Source: Rhizobium sp. (GTDB lineage Bacteria; Pseudomonadota; Alphaproteobacteria; Rhizobiales; Rhizobiaceae). Taken from it: a stretch of DNA of 64,000 nt. The position numbers were made by a program, and so were the translations under genes. The notes beneath the pieces are model-generated. The model saw only the letters and a program-made list of their open reading frames with translations. It did no database searches and was not told the DNA's origin. Positions within the stretch are counted from its first letter, which is position 1. Each line of letters begins with the position of its first letter. Below, piece after piece: positions 8,873 through 19,833 of this stretch. The stretch spans positions 62,001 to 126,000 of the forward strand of contig DPXQ01000104.1 of NCBI GenBank assembly GCA_003527225.1. Direction: 5' to 3'.

Positions 8873-9799
8873 ATGACCGAGATCACTGCTGCAATGGTGA
8901 AGGAACTGCGCGAAAAGACCGGCGCAGGCATGATGGACTGCAAGAAGGCTTTGGCTGAAACCGGCGGCGAAATGGAAGCCGCGATCGACTGGCTTCGCGC
9001 CAAGGGTATCGCCAAGGCCGACAAGAAGTCCGGTCGCACCGCTGCCGAAGGCCTGATCGGCATTGCCAGCGCCGGCCACAAGGCTGTCGTCGTCGAAGTC
9101 AACTCCGAAACCGATTTCGTTGCCCGTAACGATGCCTTCCAGGATATCGTTCGCGGCGTTGCCAGCGTTGCGCTGACGACCGACGGCACCGTTGGTGCGA
9201 TTTCGGCAGCGACCTACCCGGCGACCGGAAAGACCGTTGCCGACACCATCAAGGATGCGATCGCCACAATCGGCGAGAACATGACCCTGCGCCGTTCCGC
9301 TCTGCTGGAAGTCGAGCATGGCGTTGTTGCGACCTACGTCCACAACGCAGCCGGCGACGGCATCGGCAAGCTTGGCGTACTCGTTGCTTTGAAGTCGGTT
9401 GGCGACAAGGAAGTCCTTACCTCGATCGGCAAGCAGGTCGCCATGCACATCGCTGCGACCAATCCGCTCGCCATTCGCGCCGAGGAAGTGGACGCAGCCG
9501 TCGCCGAGCGCGAACGCAACGTCTTCATCGAGCAGTCGCGCGCCTCGGGCAAGCCGGACAACATCATCGAAAAGATGGTTGAAGGCCGCATGCGCAAGTT
9601 CTTCGAGGAAGTAGCGCTGCTGTCGCAGGCATTCGTCATGAACCCCGAAATCACCGTCGGCCAGGCCATCAAGGACGCTGAAAAGCTCGCTGGCGCCTCG
9701 ATTGAAGTCACCGGCATGGCCCGCCTGCTGCTCGGCGAGGGCATTGAAAAGGAAGAGAGCGACTTCGCTGCCGAAGTCGCTGCTGTCGCCAAGGGCTGA
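8873..9799 (+). CDS. tsf: Elongation factor Ts
   Basis: A 308-residue guanine nucleotide exchange factor for EF-Tu. The N-terminal UBA-like module ([19 protein letters not shown]), the SEGLI-type stretch (TAAEGLIGI) and the TDFVAR motif (SETDFVARN) are all present. The length is typical for alphaproteobacteria. It lies 269 bp after rpsB, with a hairpin between them that may set the S2:EF-Ts ratio. Confidence 0.98.
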   Translation: MTEITAAMVKELREKTGAGMMDCKKALAETGGEMEAAIDWLRAKGIAKADKKSGRTAAEGLIGIASAGHKAVVVEVNSETDFVARNDAFQDIVRGVASVALTTDGTVGAISAATYPATGKTVADTIKDAIATIGENMTLRRSALLEVEHGVVATYVHNAAGDGIGKLGVLVALKSVGDKEVLTSIGKQVAMHIAATNPLAIRAEEVDAAVAERERNVFIEQSRASGKPDNIIEKMVEGRMRKFFEEVALLSQAFVMNPEITVGQAIKDAEKLAGASIEVTGMARLLLGEGIEKEESDFAAEVAAVAKG

Positions 9800-9837
9800 T
9801 AGGTCTCTGGTTCTCGGACCATCTTAGGGAAAAAAGC

Positions 9838-9867
9838 GGGCATCGCGTGACAACGCGATGCCCTTCG
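9838..9867 (+). terminator. Hairpin after tsf, probable terminator or attenuator
   Basis: A perfect 10-bp stem (GGGCATCGCG / CGCGATGCCC, loop TGACAA) lies 39 nt after the tsf stop and 38 nt before pyrH. The downstream T content is low (TTCGTGT), so it is probably a weak or partial terminator. Confidence 0.55.
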
Positions 9868-9901
9868 TGTATCCGGCATCTAATCCATTCAAGGAGCCAT
9901 C

Positions 9902-10624
9902 ATGTCTTCTGAGCCTCTCTATAAACGCGTTCTTCTGAAAGCCTCCGGTGAAGCCCTTATGGGCAGCCAGGGCTTCGGTATCGATGTCGCGGTCGCCGAC
10001 CGAATTGCATCCGATATCGCCGAGGCGCGGGCGATGGGCGTCGAGGTCGGCGTGGTCGTTGGCGGCGGCAACATTTTCCGCGGTGTAGCGGTTGCCTCAA
10101 AGGGCGGCGACCGGGTTACGGGCGACCACATGGGCATGCTCGGAACGGTGATCAACGCACTGGCGCTGGCGACTTCCCTGCGCAAGTTGAACATCGACAC
10201 GGTAGTACTTTCGGCAATCGCCATGCCGGAGATCTGCGAGAGCTTTTCCCAGCGAGCGGCCCTCCACCACCTGTCCCAGGGGCGTGTGGTGATTTTTGCC
10301 GGCGGTACGGGCAATCCCTTCTTTACCACCGATTCGGCAGCGGCGCTGCGCGCGGCCGAAATCGGTGCCGAAGCCATTTTCAAGGGCACCCAGGTCGATG
10401 GTATTTACTCCGCCGACCCGAAGAAGGATCCGACGGCCACCCGTTTCGATCGGCTGACCCACAGTGAAGTGCTCGAAAGGGGTCTTGCCGTCATGGACGT
10501 GGCGGCAGTTGCGCTCGCACGCGAGAATTCCATACCGATCATCGTCTTCTCGATCCATGAGAAGGGTGGATTCGGGGAAATTTTGACCGGCGGTGGTCAC
10601 ATGACCATCGTCAGCGACAATTGA
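9902..10624 (+). CDS. pyrH: UMP kinase
   Basis: This 240-residue amino-acid-kinase-fold enzyme phosphorylates UMP to UDP. Signature segments are [14 protein letters not shown] at the N terminus, [30 protein letters not shown] and the C-terminal [20 protein letters not shown]. It follows tsf by about 100 bp and precedes frr, the usual rhizobial order. Confidence 0.98.
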   Translation: MSSEPLYKRVLLKASGEALMGSQGFGIDVAVADRIASDIAEARAMGVEVGVVVGGGNIFRGVAVASKGGDRVTGDHMGMLGTVINALALATSLRKLNIDTVVLSAIAMPEICESFSQRAALHHLSQGRVVIFAGGTGNPFFTTDSAAALRAAEIGAEAIFKGTQVDGIYSADPKKDPTATRFDRLTHSEVLERGLAVMDVAAVALARENSIPIIVFSIHEKGGFGEILTGGGHMTIVSDN

Positions 10625-10676
10625 TGAACGGCTCAGGGGCGGGATGTCCGCAGGCCGGGAATACGGGAGAACAATG

Positions 10677-11237
10677 ATGAGTGAAGGTATCGATCTCAAC
10701 GATCTCAAGCGGCGCATGGACGGCGCCATTGCAGCGTTCAAGAATGATATTGCGTCGCTTCGCACCGGTCGTGCGTCCGCCAATATTCTCGATCCGGTGA
10801 CCGTTGAGGCTTACGGTTCGCGGATGCCGCTCAATCAGGTCGCCAATATCACGGTCCCGGAGCCTCGCATGCTCTCGGTCTCTGTCTGGGACAAGTCGAT
10901 GGTCAACGCGGTCGATCGTGCGATCCGCGAATCCAATCTTGGCCTCAATCCGATCCTTGATGGTCAGAATCTGCGCATTCCTCTGCCGGAACTGAACGAA
11001 GAGCGCCGCCGCTCGCTGGTCAAGGTTGCCCATGACTACGCGGAGAAAAGCAAGGTTGCAGTCCGCAATGTGCGCCGCGATGGCATGGACGGCCTTAAAA
11101 AGGCCGAGAAGGACGGCGTTATCGGCCAGGATGAAGGCCGTGCCCAATCCGAGAGAGTGCAAAAGATGACCGACGAATCGATTTCTGAGGTCGACCGCTT
11201 GCTCGCGGATAAGGAAAAGGAAATCATGCACGTCTAG
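10677..11237 (+). CDS. frr: Ribosome recycling factor
   Basis: This 186-residue RRF releases ribosomes after termination together with EF-G. Family features are [17 protein letters not shown] near the N terminus, [20 protein letters not shown] and [15 protein letters not shown]. Two tandem ATGs (10674 and 10677) follow GGGAGAACA; the second (MSEGIDL) matches family starts. An in-frame ATG at 10644 is rejected because the extra residues lack family similarity. Confidence 0.97.
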   Translation: MSEGIDLNDLKRRMDGAIAAFKNDIASLRTGRASANILDPVTVEAYGSRMPLNQVANITVPEPRMLSVSVWDKSMVNAVDRAIRESNLGLNPILDGQNLRIPLPELNEERRRSLVKVAHDYAEKSKVAVRNVRRDGMDGLKKAEKDGVIGQDEGRAQSERVQKMTDESISEVDRLLADKEKEIMHV

Positions 11238-11286
11238 GAGGCGTGCTGTGTTTCGATACCCTCCAATAATCTGAACCGGATCTAAT

Positions 11287-12030
11287 ATGTCCACAGTTGA
11301 GAACCGCGCCGCGCCGCAGCATGTTGCGATCATCATGGATGGCAACGGACGCTGGGCGAATGCGCGCGGTCTTCCTCGCGCGGTCGGACATCGTAAGGGC
11401 GTCGAGGCGGTCAGGGAGACGGTGCAGGCGGCCGCGGAAGCCGGCATCCAATACCTGACGCTGTTTGCTTTCTCCTCGGAGAATTGGCGGCGTCCGGAAG
11501 CCGAGGTCAATGACCTGTTCGGATTGCTGAAAACGTTTATCCAGCGTGACCTCGCCGAATTGCACCGCAAGGGCGTGCGAATCCGCGTGATCGGCGACCG
11601 TGTGCATTTGCGGGAAGACATAAGGCTCCTGCTCGTGGAGGCCGAGGAAACGACGCGCAACAACGGCGTTCTGACTCTGGTCATCGCCTTCAATTACGGT
11701 TCGCGTGACGAAATTGCGCGTGCCTGCGCGTGCCTGGCCGCGGATGTTGAGGCTGGGCGGCTCAAAGCCTCCGATATCGACGCCGAGATGGTGAACAGCC
11801 GGCTCGATACCGCTGGCATACCCGATCCCGATCTCATCATCCGCACAAGCGGGGAAGAGCGTCTTTCCAACTTTCTCTTGTGGCAGGCAGCCTATTCCGA
11901 ACTGATGTTCGTCCCGGAATTCTGGCCTGATTTTAGCCGCGACGTTTTCTTCGCCACATTGGAGCGATATGCGGCCCGCGAACGCCGGTTCGGCGCGCTG
12001 TCGGGCAAGCCTGTCGCTCTAAGGTCGTAG
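11287..12030 (+). CDS. uppS: Undecaprenyl diphosphate synthase (isoprenyl transferase)
   Basis: A 247-residue cis-prenyltransferase that makes the C55 carrier for peptidoglycan and polysaccharide synthesis. Diagnostic motifs are [13 protein letters not shown] with the catalytic Asp, [14 protein letters not shown], and the C-terminal [27 protein letters not shown] region. It sits 49 bp after frr and 8 bp before cdsA, probably in one transcript. Confidence 0.97.
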   Translation: MSTVENRAAPQHVAIIMDGNGRWANARGLPRAVGHRKGVEAVRETVQAAAEAGIQYLTLFAFSSENWRRPEAEVNDLFGLLKTFIQRDLAELHRKGVRIRVIGDRVHLREDIRLLLVEAEETTRNNGVLTLVIAFNYGSRDEIARACACLAADVEAGRLKASDIDAEMVNSRLDTAGIPDPDLIIRTSGEERLSNFLLWQAAYSELMFVPEFWPDFSRDVFFATLERYAARERRFGALSGKPVALRS

Positions 12031-12038
12031 TATCGCCA

Positions 12039-12872
12039 ATGTCTCGGGAATTGCAGCTTCGCATTTACTCCGCCGTCGTCCTGGTTGTTATCGTGCTCAC
12101 GGCGACCTGGTTCGGGGGGCTCGCTTTTCGAACAGTCGCGGCAGTCATTGGCGTCCTGATCTATTATGAGTGGTCGGCGATAACCCAGCTCGCGGAGAAG
12201 AGCGTACGCGGCAATGCCTGGGGGTGGTTGTCGATTGCCGCCGTCAGCGCGATGCTTCTTTTCAATGACGGCGACATGACCATTCCACTCTTTGGCGGGC
12301 TTGTGTTGACGGCGATCCTGCCGGCGATCCTGAAAAAATGGAGTTGGTGGCAGCCCGCGGGAATCTTCTACTCCGGCCTCAGCGCGATCTCGCTTTCGGC
12401 GATCCGCGGCGAAGATTCGCTCGGTTTCGCGGCGATGCTGTTCGTTTTCGCCGTTGTGTGGGGCACGGACATTCTGGCCTATTTCGTCGGCCGGGCTGTC
12501 GGCGGGCCGAAGCTCGCGCCGCGGATTTCGCCTGGCAAGACTTGGTCCGGCGCGATCGGAGGAACTGTGGCCGGTGTCACAGGCGGTGTGGCGGTTGCGC
12601 TCTGTTACTTCCAGTCGGTCGCGTGGTGGGTTCCCGCAATCGCCTTCATCTTGTCGGTGTCCAGCCAGATTGGCGACCTTTTCGAGTCCTTCATCAAGCG
12701 CCGCTTTGGCGTGAAGGATTCCGGCAAATTGATTCCCGGTCACGGTGGCGTCATGGACCGGGTGGACGGACTTGTTTTCGCCTGCTTTGCAGCCTTCTTT
12801 CTTGCTGTTGGCTTTTCCGCCGTTACCGGCGCGGAAATTGCATCGCTTGGTGGTTTCTTGTTCGGTCTTTGA
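12039..12872 (+). CDS. cdsA: Phosphatidate cytidylyltransferase
   Basis: This 277-residue integral membrane enzyme makes CDP-diacylglycerol, the precursor of phosphatidylglycerol, phosphatidylethanolamine and other phospholipids. The CDP-DAG synthase signature is seen as SSQIGDLFESFIKRRFGVKDS followed by LIPGHGGVMDRVDGL near the C terminus, after about seven hydrophobic segments. It starts 8 bp after uppS, as in many bacteria. Confidence 0.96.
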   Translation: MSRELQLRIYSAVVLVVIVLTATWFGGLAFRTVAAVIGVLIYYEWSAITQLAEKSVRGNAWGWLSIAAVSAMLLFNDGDMTIPLFGGLVLTAILPAILKKWSWWQPAGIFYSGLSAISLSAIRGEDSLGFAAMLFVFAVVWGTDILAYFVGRAVGGPKLAPRISPGKTWSGAIGGTVAGVTGGVAVALCYFQSVAWWVPAIAFILSVSSQIGDLFESFIKRRFGVKDSGKLIPGHGGVMDRVDGLVFACFAAFFLAVGFSAVTGAEIASLGGFLFGL

Positions 12873-12900
12873 ACCGCGCATTTCATGAACGGAACAGACA

Positions 12901-14034
12901 ATGGATCAATTGACGGCATTTTTCGGATTTCTGGTTGGGTATATCCTGCCCTATGTGGTGATCCTGTCGCTATTGGTCTTCGTTCATGAACTCGGGCATT
13001 ATCTCGCCGCGCGCTGGTCCGGCATTCGCATCCTCGCCTTTTCCGTTGGATTTGGCCCCGAGCTTGTCGGTTACACCGACAGTCACGGCACCCGTTGGAA
13101 GATTTCAGCTATCCCGCTTGGCGGCTATGTCCGTTTCTATGGTGATGCCGATGCGTCCAGCCGGCCCGGTGACACAGAACTCTCCGACCTCAGCCCGGCA
13201 GAGAGGGCGCAGACGCTCTCCGGCGCAAAGCTCTGGAAAAGAGCGGTTACCGTCGCAGCCGGACCGATCGCCAACTTCCTGCTGGCGATTGTCATATTCG
13301 CCGTCATCTTCGGGACTTATGGCAAACCGGTCGCTGACCCGGTCGTTGCGGAAGTGAAGGCAGAAAGCGCCGCCGCGGAGGCGGGCGTGATGCCGGGCGA
13401 TCTCCTCGTGGCACTCGACGGAGAGCGTGTCGAGACCTTCGATGATATCGTCCGCTACATCAGCATGCGGCCGGAAGTGCCGGTTGTCGTGACCGTGAAG
13501 CGCGGCGACGGCGAGCTCGACTTGCGGATGGTGCCACGCCGCGTTGAAACCACGGATCGTTTCGGCAACAAGATGGAAGTGGGCCAGATCGGCATCGTCA
13601 CCAATCAGCAAAGCGGCAATTTCCGCATCGAGCCTCTGACGCCCGTCCAGGCTGTCGGCGAGGGTGTGCGCCAGACATGGCATATCGTCACGGGGACTGT
13701 GGACTATATCGGCAACATGATCTCGGGACGCATGAATGCCGATCAGCTTGGCGGGCCGGTTCGGGTGGTGCAGGCCTCGGGTCAGATGGCAAGCCTCGGT
13801 ATCCTCGCCCTTTTCAATCTTGCGGCGGTGCTGTCGGTTTCCCTTGGACTCTTGAACCTGATGCCGGTTCCGGTGCTTGACGGCGGCCATCTGGTGCTCT
13901 ACGCGCTTGAGGCGCTACGCGGCAAACCGGTCAGTGCCGCTGCACAGGAAATCGCCTTCCGTATCGGATTGGCGATGATCCTTTCGCTGATGGTGTTCGC
14001 CACCTGGAACGATATCAGCAGGTTGATTGGCTGA
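12901..14034 (+). CDS. rseP: Site-2 zinc metalloprotease RseP/MmpA-like
   Basis: A 377-residue inner-membrane intramembrane protease. The active-site HELGH is at residues 29-33 in the first transmembrane segment, and the second zinc ligand region (LNLMPVPVLDGGHLV) is near the C terminus. A PDZ domain lies around residues 125-200 (AGVMPGDLLVALDGERV). Family members cleave anti-sigma factors or remnant membrane proteins (RseP in E. coli, MmpA in Caulobacter). It stands in the conserved place between cdsA and bamA. Confidence 0.95.
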   Translation: MDQLTAFFGFLVGYILPYVVILSLLVFVHELGHYLAARWSGIRILAFSVGFGPELVGYTDSHGTRWKISAIPLGGYVRFYGDADASSRPGDTELSDLSPAERAQTLSGAKLWKRAVTVAAGPIANFLLAIVIFAVIFGTYGKPVADPVVAEVKAESAAAEAGVMPGDLLVALDGERVETFDDIVRYISMRPEVPVVVTVKRGDGELDLRMVPRRVETTDRFGNKMEVGQIGIVTNQQSGNFRIEPLTPVQAVGEGVRQTWHIVTGTVDYIGNMISGRMNADQLGGPVRVVQASGQMASLGILALFNLAAVLSVSLGLLNLMPVPVLDGGHLVLYALEALRGKPVSAAAQEIAFRIGLAMILSLMVFATWNDISRLIG

Positions 14035-14231
14035 CCGCTCGCCTTGCCAAGGGCGATACGATTTGTTTACGATGTTTCAAACTCATAGTGGCGATTGGGC
14101 CACGGATACAAATGAAGTAAATAGAAATTAACGTCCACACTTGCTTGTAGGGTAAAACCCGTTAAAACCACTCACGGGCCGGAGTCGGGGATTGTGGCTG
14201 CGGGATAATGCTAAGAAGGTTGAAAATACAC

Positions 14232-16562
14232 ATGAAGGCTGGTTCAAGATTTTTGAACGCAGTATCGGCGGTCGCTCTGTCTGCTGGTGTTGTTTCTTCG
14301 GGCGCAGGAGTTGCCTTTCTCGCATCGGCGGTTGCTGTGGAGGCGGCCGTCATTCAGCGTATCGATGTCCGGGGGGCTCAGCGGGTCGGTATCGAAGCCG
14401 TGCGCTCCAACATCACCATCAAGCCCGGCACGAGCTTTTCGAATGCCGATATTGATGAATCTGTGAAGCGGCTTTATGCGACCGGATTCTTCTCCGATGT
14501 TCGCATTTCGGTCTCCGGCGGCACCCTGATTGTCACCGTTTCCGAGAACCAGCTTGTTAATCAGGTGGTTTTCAACGGCAACCGCAAGGTCAAGGATGAG
14601 AAGCTGCAGGCGGTCGTACAGACCCAGCCGCTTGGTCCCTATAGCGAAAGCCTTATCGCAGCCGATATCGAGCGCATCAAGGAAGCCTATGCGGGCATCG
14701 GCCGCAGCGACGTGGAAGTGACGACGCAAGTCGTGACTGTCGCGGAGGGTCGTGTGAACCTCGCTTTCGTGATCAACGAGGGTGAGCGCACCAAGATTTC
14801 GCAGATCAATTTCGTCGGCAATCAGGCCTATAGCGATGGCCGCCTTGCTTCCGTAATCCAGACGAAGCGATCCAACATGCTGTCCTTCCTGACTCGGAGG
14901 GATGTGTATAATGAGGACAAGCTGCGCGCCGACGAAGAGGCGCTGCGCCAGTTCTACTACAATCACGGCTACGCCGATTTCCGGATCATTTCCTCCGATG
15001 TGTCTCTGAATGAGACAGGCAACGAATACACAATCACGATGACTGTTGATGAGGGCGAGCGTTACAAGTTCGGCGACGTGTCGGTCGAATCGACGGTAGA
15101 AGGCGTTGACGCGAACGAACTGATGCGCCTTCTCGAGACCCGTACAGGTGCTACCTACAGCGCCAAGGACATCCAGAAGTCCATGGAGGCGATTTCGCGC
15201 CGTGTGTCTTCCGAAGGCTATCCCTTTGCCCGGGTTGTTCCGCGCGGCGACCGCAATTTTGAAAACAACACCATCGGCGTAACCTATCTCGTCGACCAGG
15301 GTGAGCGTGCTTATGTCGAGCGCATCGAAATCCGCGGCAACACCCGGACGCGCGACTATGTCGTGCGCCGCGAATTCGATATCAGTGAAGGCGACGCTTT
15401 CAACCAGGAAGCCATTTCCAGCGCCAAGCGCCGGCTTGAGGCTCTTGGCTATTTCTCCTCAGTCAACATCTCGACCGCGCCCGGCAGTTCGCCTGATCGC
15501 GTCGTCGTTATTGTAGACGTCGCGGATCAGCCGACCGGCTCCTTCGGTATCGGTGCCGGTTATTCGGTAGGCGGCGACGGGTTTGTCGTCGAAGCCTCTA
15601 TCGAGGAAAAGAACTTCCTCGGTCGCGGTCAGTTCATCCGCCTTGCCGTCGGTGGCGGTCTCGACAATGCGCGTACTTACAACTTCTCGTTCACGGAGCC
15701 CTATTTCCTTGGCTACCGTCTGGCCGCTGGCTTCGATTTGTTCAAGAACCAGACCAGCAGCAACGATCACTATGAATACAAGGAACAGGGCGGCACGCTC
15801 CGCGTAACCGCGCCGATCACGGAAGATTTGGCGACGACCTTCAGATATACCTACAAGGAGCTGGACTACAGTGCGAGCGCTGCGGACTATGCTCTCTTGT
15901 CGGCGCCTTATCAGGATGCGGTAGACGGTAGTCCCTGGGTGCAGTCGGTTATCAGCAATTCGATCATCTACAATACGGTTGATGATCGTATCCAGCCGCG
16001 CGAAGGCATTTATGCCAACGTTACGCAGGAATATGCCGGCCTCGGTGGGGATTCCGACTTCTACAAGGTCTATGGCCGCTTCCGCTATTTCCACACGCTG
16101 TCGGATGAGATGGATATCGTCGGGTCGCTCTCCGCAAGTGCCGGTCACGTGGTTTCGACCAATGGATCGCTCAACGTGTTCGATCAGTTCACCATCGGTG
16201 GCAAGAATCTGCGCGGCTTCGAGAGCAGCGGTATTGGTCCTCGGATGGCGAATGGCGATCCCCTTGGAGGTACGACCTACTTCACAGCTTCCGCCGAGAC
16301 CGACTTCCCGATGCCTGGTTTCCCCCAGGACTTCAACCTTCGCGCTTCGTTCTTTGCTGATGCGGGCACGCTTTATGGCAATGACGTCGGCAATAGCGCT
16401 GGAGCTCTCGGTACCGACATGACCTGGCGTGCATCCGTTGGCGCGGGCCTCATCTGGATTTCGCCTTTCGGTCCTCTGCGGTTCGACTATGCGGTTCCGG
16501 TCGTCAAGGAAGACTTTGACAAGGAACAGCGCTTCCGCTTCAGCATGGCGAACCAGTTCTGA
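14232..16562 (+). CDS. bamA: Outer membrane protein assembly factor BamA
   Basis: This Omp85 protein of about 776 residues inserts beta-barrel proteins into the outer membrane. It has a signal peptide ending near VAVEAA, five POTRA repeats to about residue 420 (first VIQRIDVRGAQRV; later VERIEIRGNTRTRDYVVRREF), then a 16-strand barrel ending in an aromatic C-terminal signature (FSMANQF). The ATG at 14232 (MKAGSRFLN) gives the cleanest signal peptide; an in-frame ATG at 14208 would add eight residues. The 173-bp gap before it may carry its own promoter. Confidence 0.96.
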   Translation: MKAGSRFLNAVSAVALSAGVVSSGAGVAFLASAVAVEAAVIQRIDVRGAQRVGIEAVRSNITIKPGTSFSNADIDESVKRLYATGFFSDVRISVSGGTLIVTVSENQLVNQVVFNGNRKVKDEKLQAVVQTQPLGPYSESLIAADIERIKEAYAGIGRSDVEVTTQVVTVAEGRVNLAFVINEGERTKISQINFVGNQAYSDGRLASVIQTKRSNMLSFLTRRDVYNEDKLRADEEALRQFYYNHGYADFRIISSDVSLNETGNEYTITMTVDEGERYKFGDVSVESTVEGVDANELMRLLETRTGATYSAKDIQKSMEAISRRVSSEGYPFARVVPRGDRNFENNTIGVTYLVDQGERAYVERIEIRGNTRTRDYVVRREFDISEGDAFNQEAISSAKRRLEALGYFSSVNISTAPGSSPDRVVVIVDVADQPTGSFGIGAGYSVGGDGFVVEASIEEKNFLGRGQFIRLAVGGGLDNARTYNFSFTEPYFLGYRLAAGFDLFKNQTSSNDHYEYKEQGGTLRVTAPITEDLATTFRYTYKELDYSASAADYALLSAPYQDAVDGSPWVQSVISNSIIYNTVDDRIQPREGIYANVTQEYAGLGGDSDFYKVYGRFRYFHTLSDEMDIVGSLSASAGHVVSTNGSLNVFDQFTIGGKNLRGFESSGIGPRMANGDPLGGTTYFTASAETDFPMPGFPQDFNLRASFFADAGTLYGNDVGNSAGALGTDMTWRASVGAGLIWISPFGPLRFDYAVPVVKEDFDKEQRFRFSMANQF

Positions 16563-16612
16563 GTTTGGCGGTCCCGAACTGCTGTAAGTAAAACGTTCTG
16601 GGGCTATTGCTT

Positions 16613-17677
16613 ATGGAGCACGAGTATTTTTTTCCGCCCCATGAAGGCATAGGCCTCGCATCGTTGGCTAGCCAGGTTGGAGCGGAGGTCGAGGACAGCA
16701 ATGTCGCCGACAGCGTCATTCGTTCTGTTTCGCCCGTCTATCGGGCGAAACAGGGCGATATTTGCTATATCCTGTCTCGCAAGAATCGTGAGGAACTGGA
16801 AACCTGTCAGGCTTCGGCTATTCTTTGCCACAAGTCGTTGAGGTACCTGGTCCCCGATCATATCCCGGTGCTTTTGACATCGTCCCCGCATACGGCATTT
16901 GCCATGGCGGGCGCCTTGTTGCATCCAAAGGCCCTTCGTCCGCTGAGTGTGTCTGTTGGATCCGAAGGCGTGTCTCCGGCAGCTTTTGTCGATCCCTCTG
17001 CCCGATTGGAACCGGGCGTCGTGGTCGACCCGATGGCGGTAATCGGTGCTGGCGTGGAAATCGGCAGCGGCAGTCATATTGGTGCGGGCGCGGTGATCGG
17101 TCAGGGTGTCCGGATAGGACGGGACTGCTCGATTTCCGCTGGCGCGACGGTTCAAGCCGCACTGATTGGAAACAATGTCATTATTCACAACGGCGCGCGG
17201 ATCGGGCAGGACGGTTTCGGCTATGCGCCGGGTCCGCGCGGCATGCTGAAGATCGTCCAGATCGGCCGCGTGATCATCCAGGACAATGTCGAGATAGGGG
17301 CCAATACCACGATCGATCGTGGCACAATGGACGACACTGTTATTGGCGAGGGCACCAAGATCGACAATCTGGTGCAGATTGGCCACAACGTGCGGATCGG
17401 TCGCCATTGCGGCATCGTCAGCCAGGTCGGCATTGCCGGCAGCTCGAAGATTGGCGATGGCGTGATGATCGGTGGCGCTTGTGGCATCAATGGACACGTT
17501 ACGATCGGCGATGGGGCGCAGATCGCCGCGATGAGCGGCGTTCTTTCGGATGTTCCACCGGGTGAACGCTATGGCGGTGTTCCGGCACGCCCGATGAAGG
17601 ATTATCTGCGCGACGTGGCTGCGGCCTTGAGCCAGTCGGAGAGCCGTGCAAAGGAAAAGGGGGGCAAGAATGCTTGA
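16613..17677 (+). CDS. lpxD: UDP-3-O-(3-hydroxyacyl)glucosamine N-acyltransferase
   Basis: A 354-residue enzyme that adds the N-linked hydroxyacyl chain in lipid A synthesis. An N-terminal uridine-binding domain ([11 protein letters not shown] to about residue 100) precedes a left-handed beta helix of hexapeptide repeats (residues ~105-330, e.g. [20 protein letters not shown]), with GFGYAP and the catalytic-His region [16 protein letters not shown] codon at 16607 is in frame, but the ATG at 16613 is preferred. Its end overlaps fabZ by 8 nt. Confidence 0.96.
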   Translation: MEHEYFFPPHEGIGLASLASQVGAEVEDSNVADSVIRSVSPVYRAKQGDICYILSRKNREELETCQASAILCHKSLRYLVPDHIPVLLTSSPHTAFAMAGALLHPKALRPLSVSVGSEGVSPAAFVDPSARLEPGVVVDPMAVIGAGVEIGSGSHIGAGAVIGQGVRIGRDCSISAGATVQAALIGNNVIIHNGARIGQDGFGYAPGPRGMLKIVQIGRVIIQDNVEIGANTTIDRGTMDDTVIGEGTKIDNLVQIGHNVRIGRHCGIVSQVGIAGSSKIGDGVMIGGACGINGHVTIGDGAQIAAMSGVLSDVPPGERYGGVPARPMKDYLRDVAAALSQSESRAKEKGGKNA

Positions 17678-18137
17678 GAACGCAAGACCGGCAATGGGTT
17701 CGGCCGATATTCTTGAGATCATGAAGTTCCTGCCGCATCGCTATCCGTTCCTGCTCGTCGACAAGATCATTGAGATCGATGGCGACAATTCTGCGATCGG
17801 CATCAAGAACGTGACGGCGAACGAGCCCCATTTCACGGGCCATTTTCCCGAGGCCCCGATCATGCCCGGCGTGCTCCTCATTGAGGGCATGGCACAGACG
17901 GCTGGTGCCATTTGCGCTCGCAACCAGGGTGAGGGCGGCAACCTCGTCTATTTCATGACCATCGACAATGCGCGCTTCCGCAAGCCGGTAGTACCTGGCG
18001 ACCGCGTCGAGTATCATGTTGTGAAGCAGAAGCAGCGTGGTAATATCTGGAAATTCCACTGCGAGGCAAAGGTCGATGGCGCGCTGGTGTCCGAAGCGGA
18101 TATCGGGGCCATGATCATGCGCAAGGATCAGCAATGA
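17670..18137 (+). CDS. fabZ: 3-hydroxyacyl-[acyl-carrier-protein] dehydratase FabZ
   Basis: This 155-residue hot-dog-fold dehydratase works in fatty acid elongation. Key features are [13 protein letters not shown] and the active-site stretch [19 protein letters not shown]. The ATG at 17670 lies inside the end of lpxD behind a strong purine-rich ribosome site (AAGGAAAAGGGGGG). Its stop overlaps the lpxA start as ATGA. Location among lpx genes reflects the shared use of hydroxyacyl-ACP by lipid A and membrane lipid synthesis. Confidence 0.97.
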   Translation: MLENARPAMGSADILEIMKFLPHRYPFLLVDKIIEIDGDNSAIGIKNVTANEPHFTGHFPEAPIMPGVLLIEGMAQTAGAICARNQGEGGNLVYFMTIDNARFRKPVVPGDRVEYHVVKQKQRGNIWKFHCEAKVDGALVSEADIGAMIMRKDQQ

Positions 18138-18949
18138 GCACGATCGCCCCGAGCGCCCGAATTCATCCGCTGTCGGTTGTCGAAGACGGGGCCGTTATTG
18201 GCGAGAACGTGAAAATCGGGCCTTTTTGTCATATCGGTGGCAAGGTGAAGCTCGGCGATGGTTGCGAATTGCTGTCGCATGTCTCCGTCACGGGTCTGAC
18301 CACGATCGGCAGGAATGCGCGGATCTTTCCGTGCGCCGTAATCGGCGGCGAACCGCAAAGCATCCATCATGCCGGTGAGGACACGACGCTTTCGATCGGT
18401 GACAATTGTACGATCCGCGAAGGTGTGACGATGAATCCAGGCACGGTCGGCGGCGGCGGAGAGACCATCGTCGGAAATGACAATCTCTTTCTTGCCAATT
18501 CGCATGTCGCCCATGACTGCAAGCTCGGCAACAATATCATCCTGTCGAACAGCGTCATGCTGGCCGGCCACGTCATTGTTGAAGACCGCGCCATCTTGGG
18601 CGGCGGCTGCGCGGTCCACCAGTTCACGCGTATCGGCCGTCAGGCTTTCATCGGTGGCCTTTCGGCTGTCAGCTACGATGTCATCCCTTACGGTATGCTG
18701 AACGGCAATCCCGGAGTGCTCAGCGGTCTGAACGTCGTTGGCATGACCCGCGCGGGGATCGAGCGTTCGGTGATCCACCGGGTTCGCCGCGCATACAAGC
18801 AGATTTTCGAGGGCGAGGGCTCGGCGCGTGCCAATGCCGCAGCCATTCGCGATGAATATCTGGATTGTCCGCCGGTTATCGAGATCCTCGATTTCATCGG
18901 CGCCGAGAGCGACCGGGCCTTGTCTTCGCCTTTCCGTGGAAAGAGCTGA
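18134..18949 (+). CDS. lpxA: UDP-N-acetylglucosamine O-acyltransferase
   Basis: This 271-residue enzyme performs the first step of lipid A synthesis. The N-terminal ~190 residues form a left-handed beta helix ([20 protein letters not shown]), the active-site His region is [13 protein letters not shown], and the C-terminal helical domain includes [14 protein letters not shown]. It overlaps fabZ by 4 nt and lies 5 nt before lpxI. Confidence 0.97.
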   Translation: MSTIAPSARIHPLSVVEDGAVIGENVKIGPFCHIGGKVKLGDGCELLSHVSVTGLTTIGRNARIFPCAVIGGEPQSIHHAGEDTTLSIGDNCTIREGVTMNPGTVGGGGETIVGNDNLFLANSHVAHDCKLGNNIILSNSVMLAGHVIVEDRAILGGGCAVHQFTRIGRQAFIGGLSAVSYDVIPYGMLNGNPGVLSGLNVVGMTRAGIERSVIHRVRRAYKQIFEGEGSARANAAAIRDEYLDCPPVIEILDFIGAESDRALSSPFRGKS

Positions 18950-18954
18950 CGGTG

Positions 18955-19833
18955 ATGACGACCGACGCCGGTAGGCAGCAAGGCCGGCTGGCCATTGTCG
19001 CCGGCAGCGGTTTGCTTCCGCACTTTGTCGCCGAGGCCGCCCGTGAGGCGGGAGAAAACCCCTTCATTCTTCGCTTGCGCAATGAATCCGATCAGACATG
19101 GGACGGTTTCGACAATGCCGTGATCGGGGTAGGGGACATGGCAGGTCTTTCCGCGTTGCTGAAGGCGAATACCATCGACCGCGTGGTCCTGTCCGGCGGC
19201 GTCAAGCGGCGTCCGGGCTTTGGTGAAATTCGCGTCAATCTTCGCTCGTTGATGAAGCTGCCGATGGCGCTTCGCACCCTGCTTGCGGGCGGCGACGACG
19301 CCGTGTTGAAGATGGCTATCACGCTGATCGAGTCGCAAGGTTGCCGGGTCATCGGCGCGCACGAGATTGCCCCCGATCTTCTCGCCGAGGCCGGTCCGCT
19401 TGGAAAATTCGCTCCCTCGAACGAGGACATGCGCGACATCGCCCGCGCCGCCGAGGCCGCAGAGGCGCTCGGGCGTCTGGACGTTGGTCAGGGCGCGGTC
19501 AGCATTGGCGGACGCATCGTCGCCCTTGAGGGTGTAGAGGGTACTGATGCCATGCTGCGCAGGGTCGAGCGCCTGCGTAGGGAGGGACGGATTTCGAGTT
19601 CCCGCAAGGGCGTGCTTGTGAAGCTCTGCAAACCGCAGCAGGATGTTCGCGCCGATCTGCCGGCGATCGGGCGCTCGACGATCGAGAATGCGAAAAATGC
19701 AGGTCTGGCCGGTATTGCCGTCGAAGCTGGCCGCGCGCTTGTCATCGAGCGTGCCGAGGTGCTGCGCGCGGCGGATGAGGCGGGCATCTTCGTCTGCGGT
19801 ATAGACAGAGGCTTGCCGGGAGGAATGATGTGA
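18955..19833 (+). CDS. lpxI: UDP-2,3-diacylglucosamine pyrophosphatase LpxI
   Basis: A 292-residue DUF1009 protein. LpxI replaces LpxH in alphaproteobacteria and hydrolyses UDP-2,3-diacylglucosamine to lipid X. Characteristic segments are RLAIVAGSGLLPHFVAEAA, VVLSGGVKRRP, and the C-terminal half with GAVSIGGRIVALEGVEGTDAML. The ATG at 18955 matches the family start. Its end overlaps lpxB (ATGTGA region). Confidence 0.94.
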   Translation: MTTDAGRQQGRLAIVAGSGLLPHFVAEAAREAGENPFILRLRNESDQTWDGFDNAVIGVGDMAGLSALLKANTIDRVVLSGGVKRRPGFGEIRVNLRSLMKLPMALRTLLAGGDDAVLKMAITLIESQGCRVIGAHEIAPDLLAEAGPLGKFAPSNEDMRDIARAAEAAEALGRLDVGQGAVSIGGRIVALEGVEGTDAMLRRVERLRREGRISSSRKGVLVKLCKPQQDVRADLPAIGRSTIENAKNAGLAGIAVEAGRALVIERAEVLRAADEAGIFVCGIDRGLPGGMM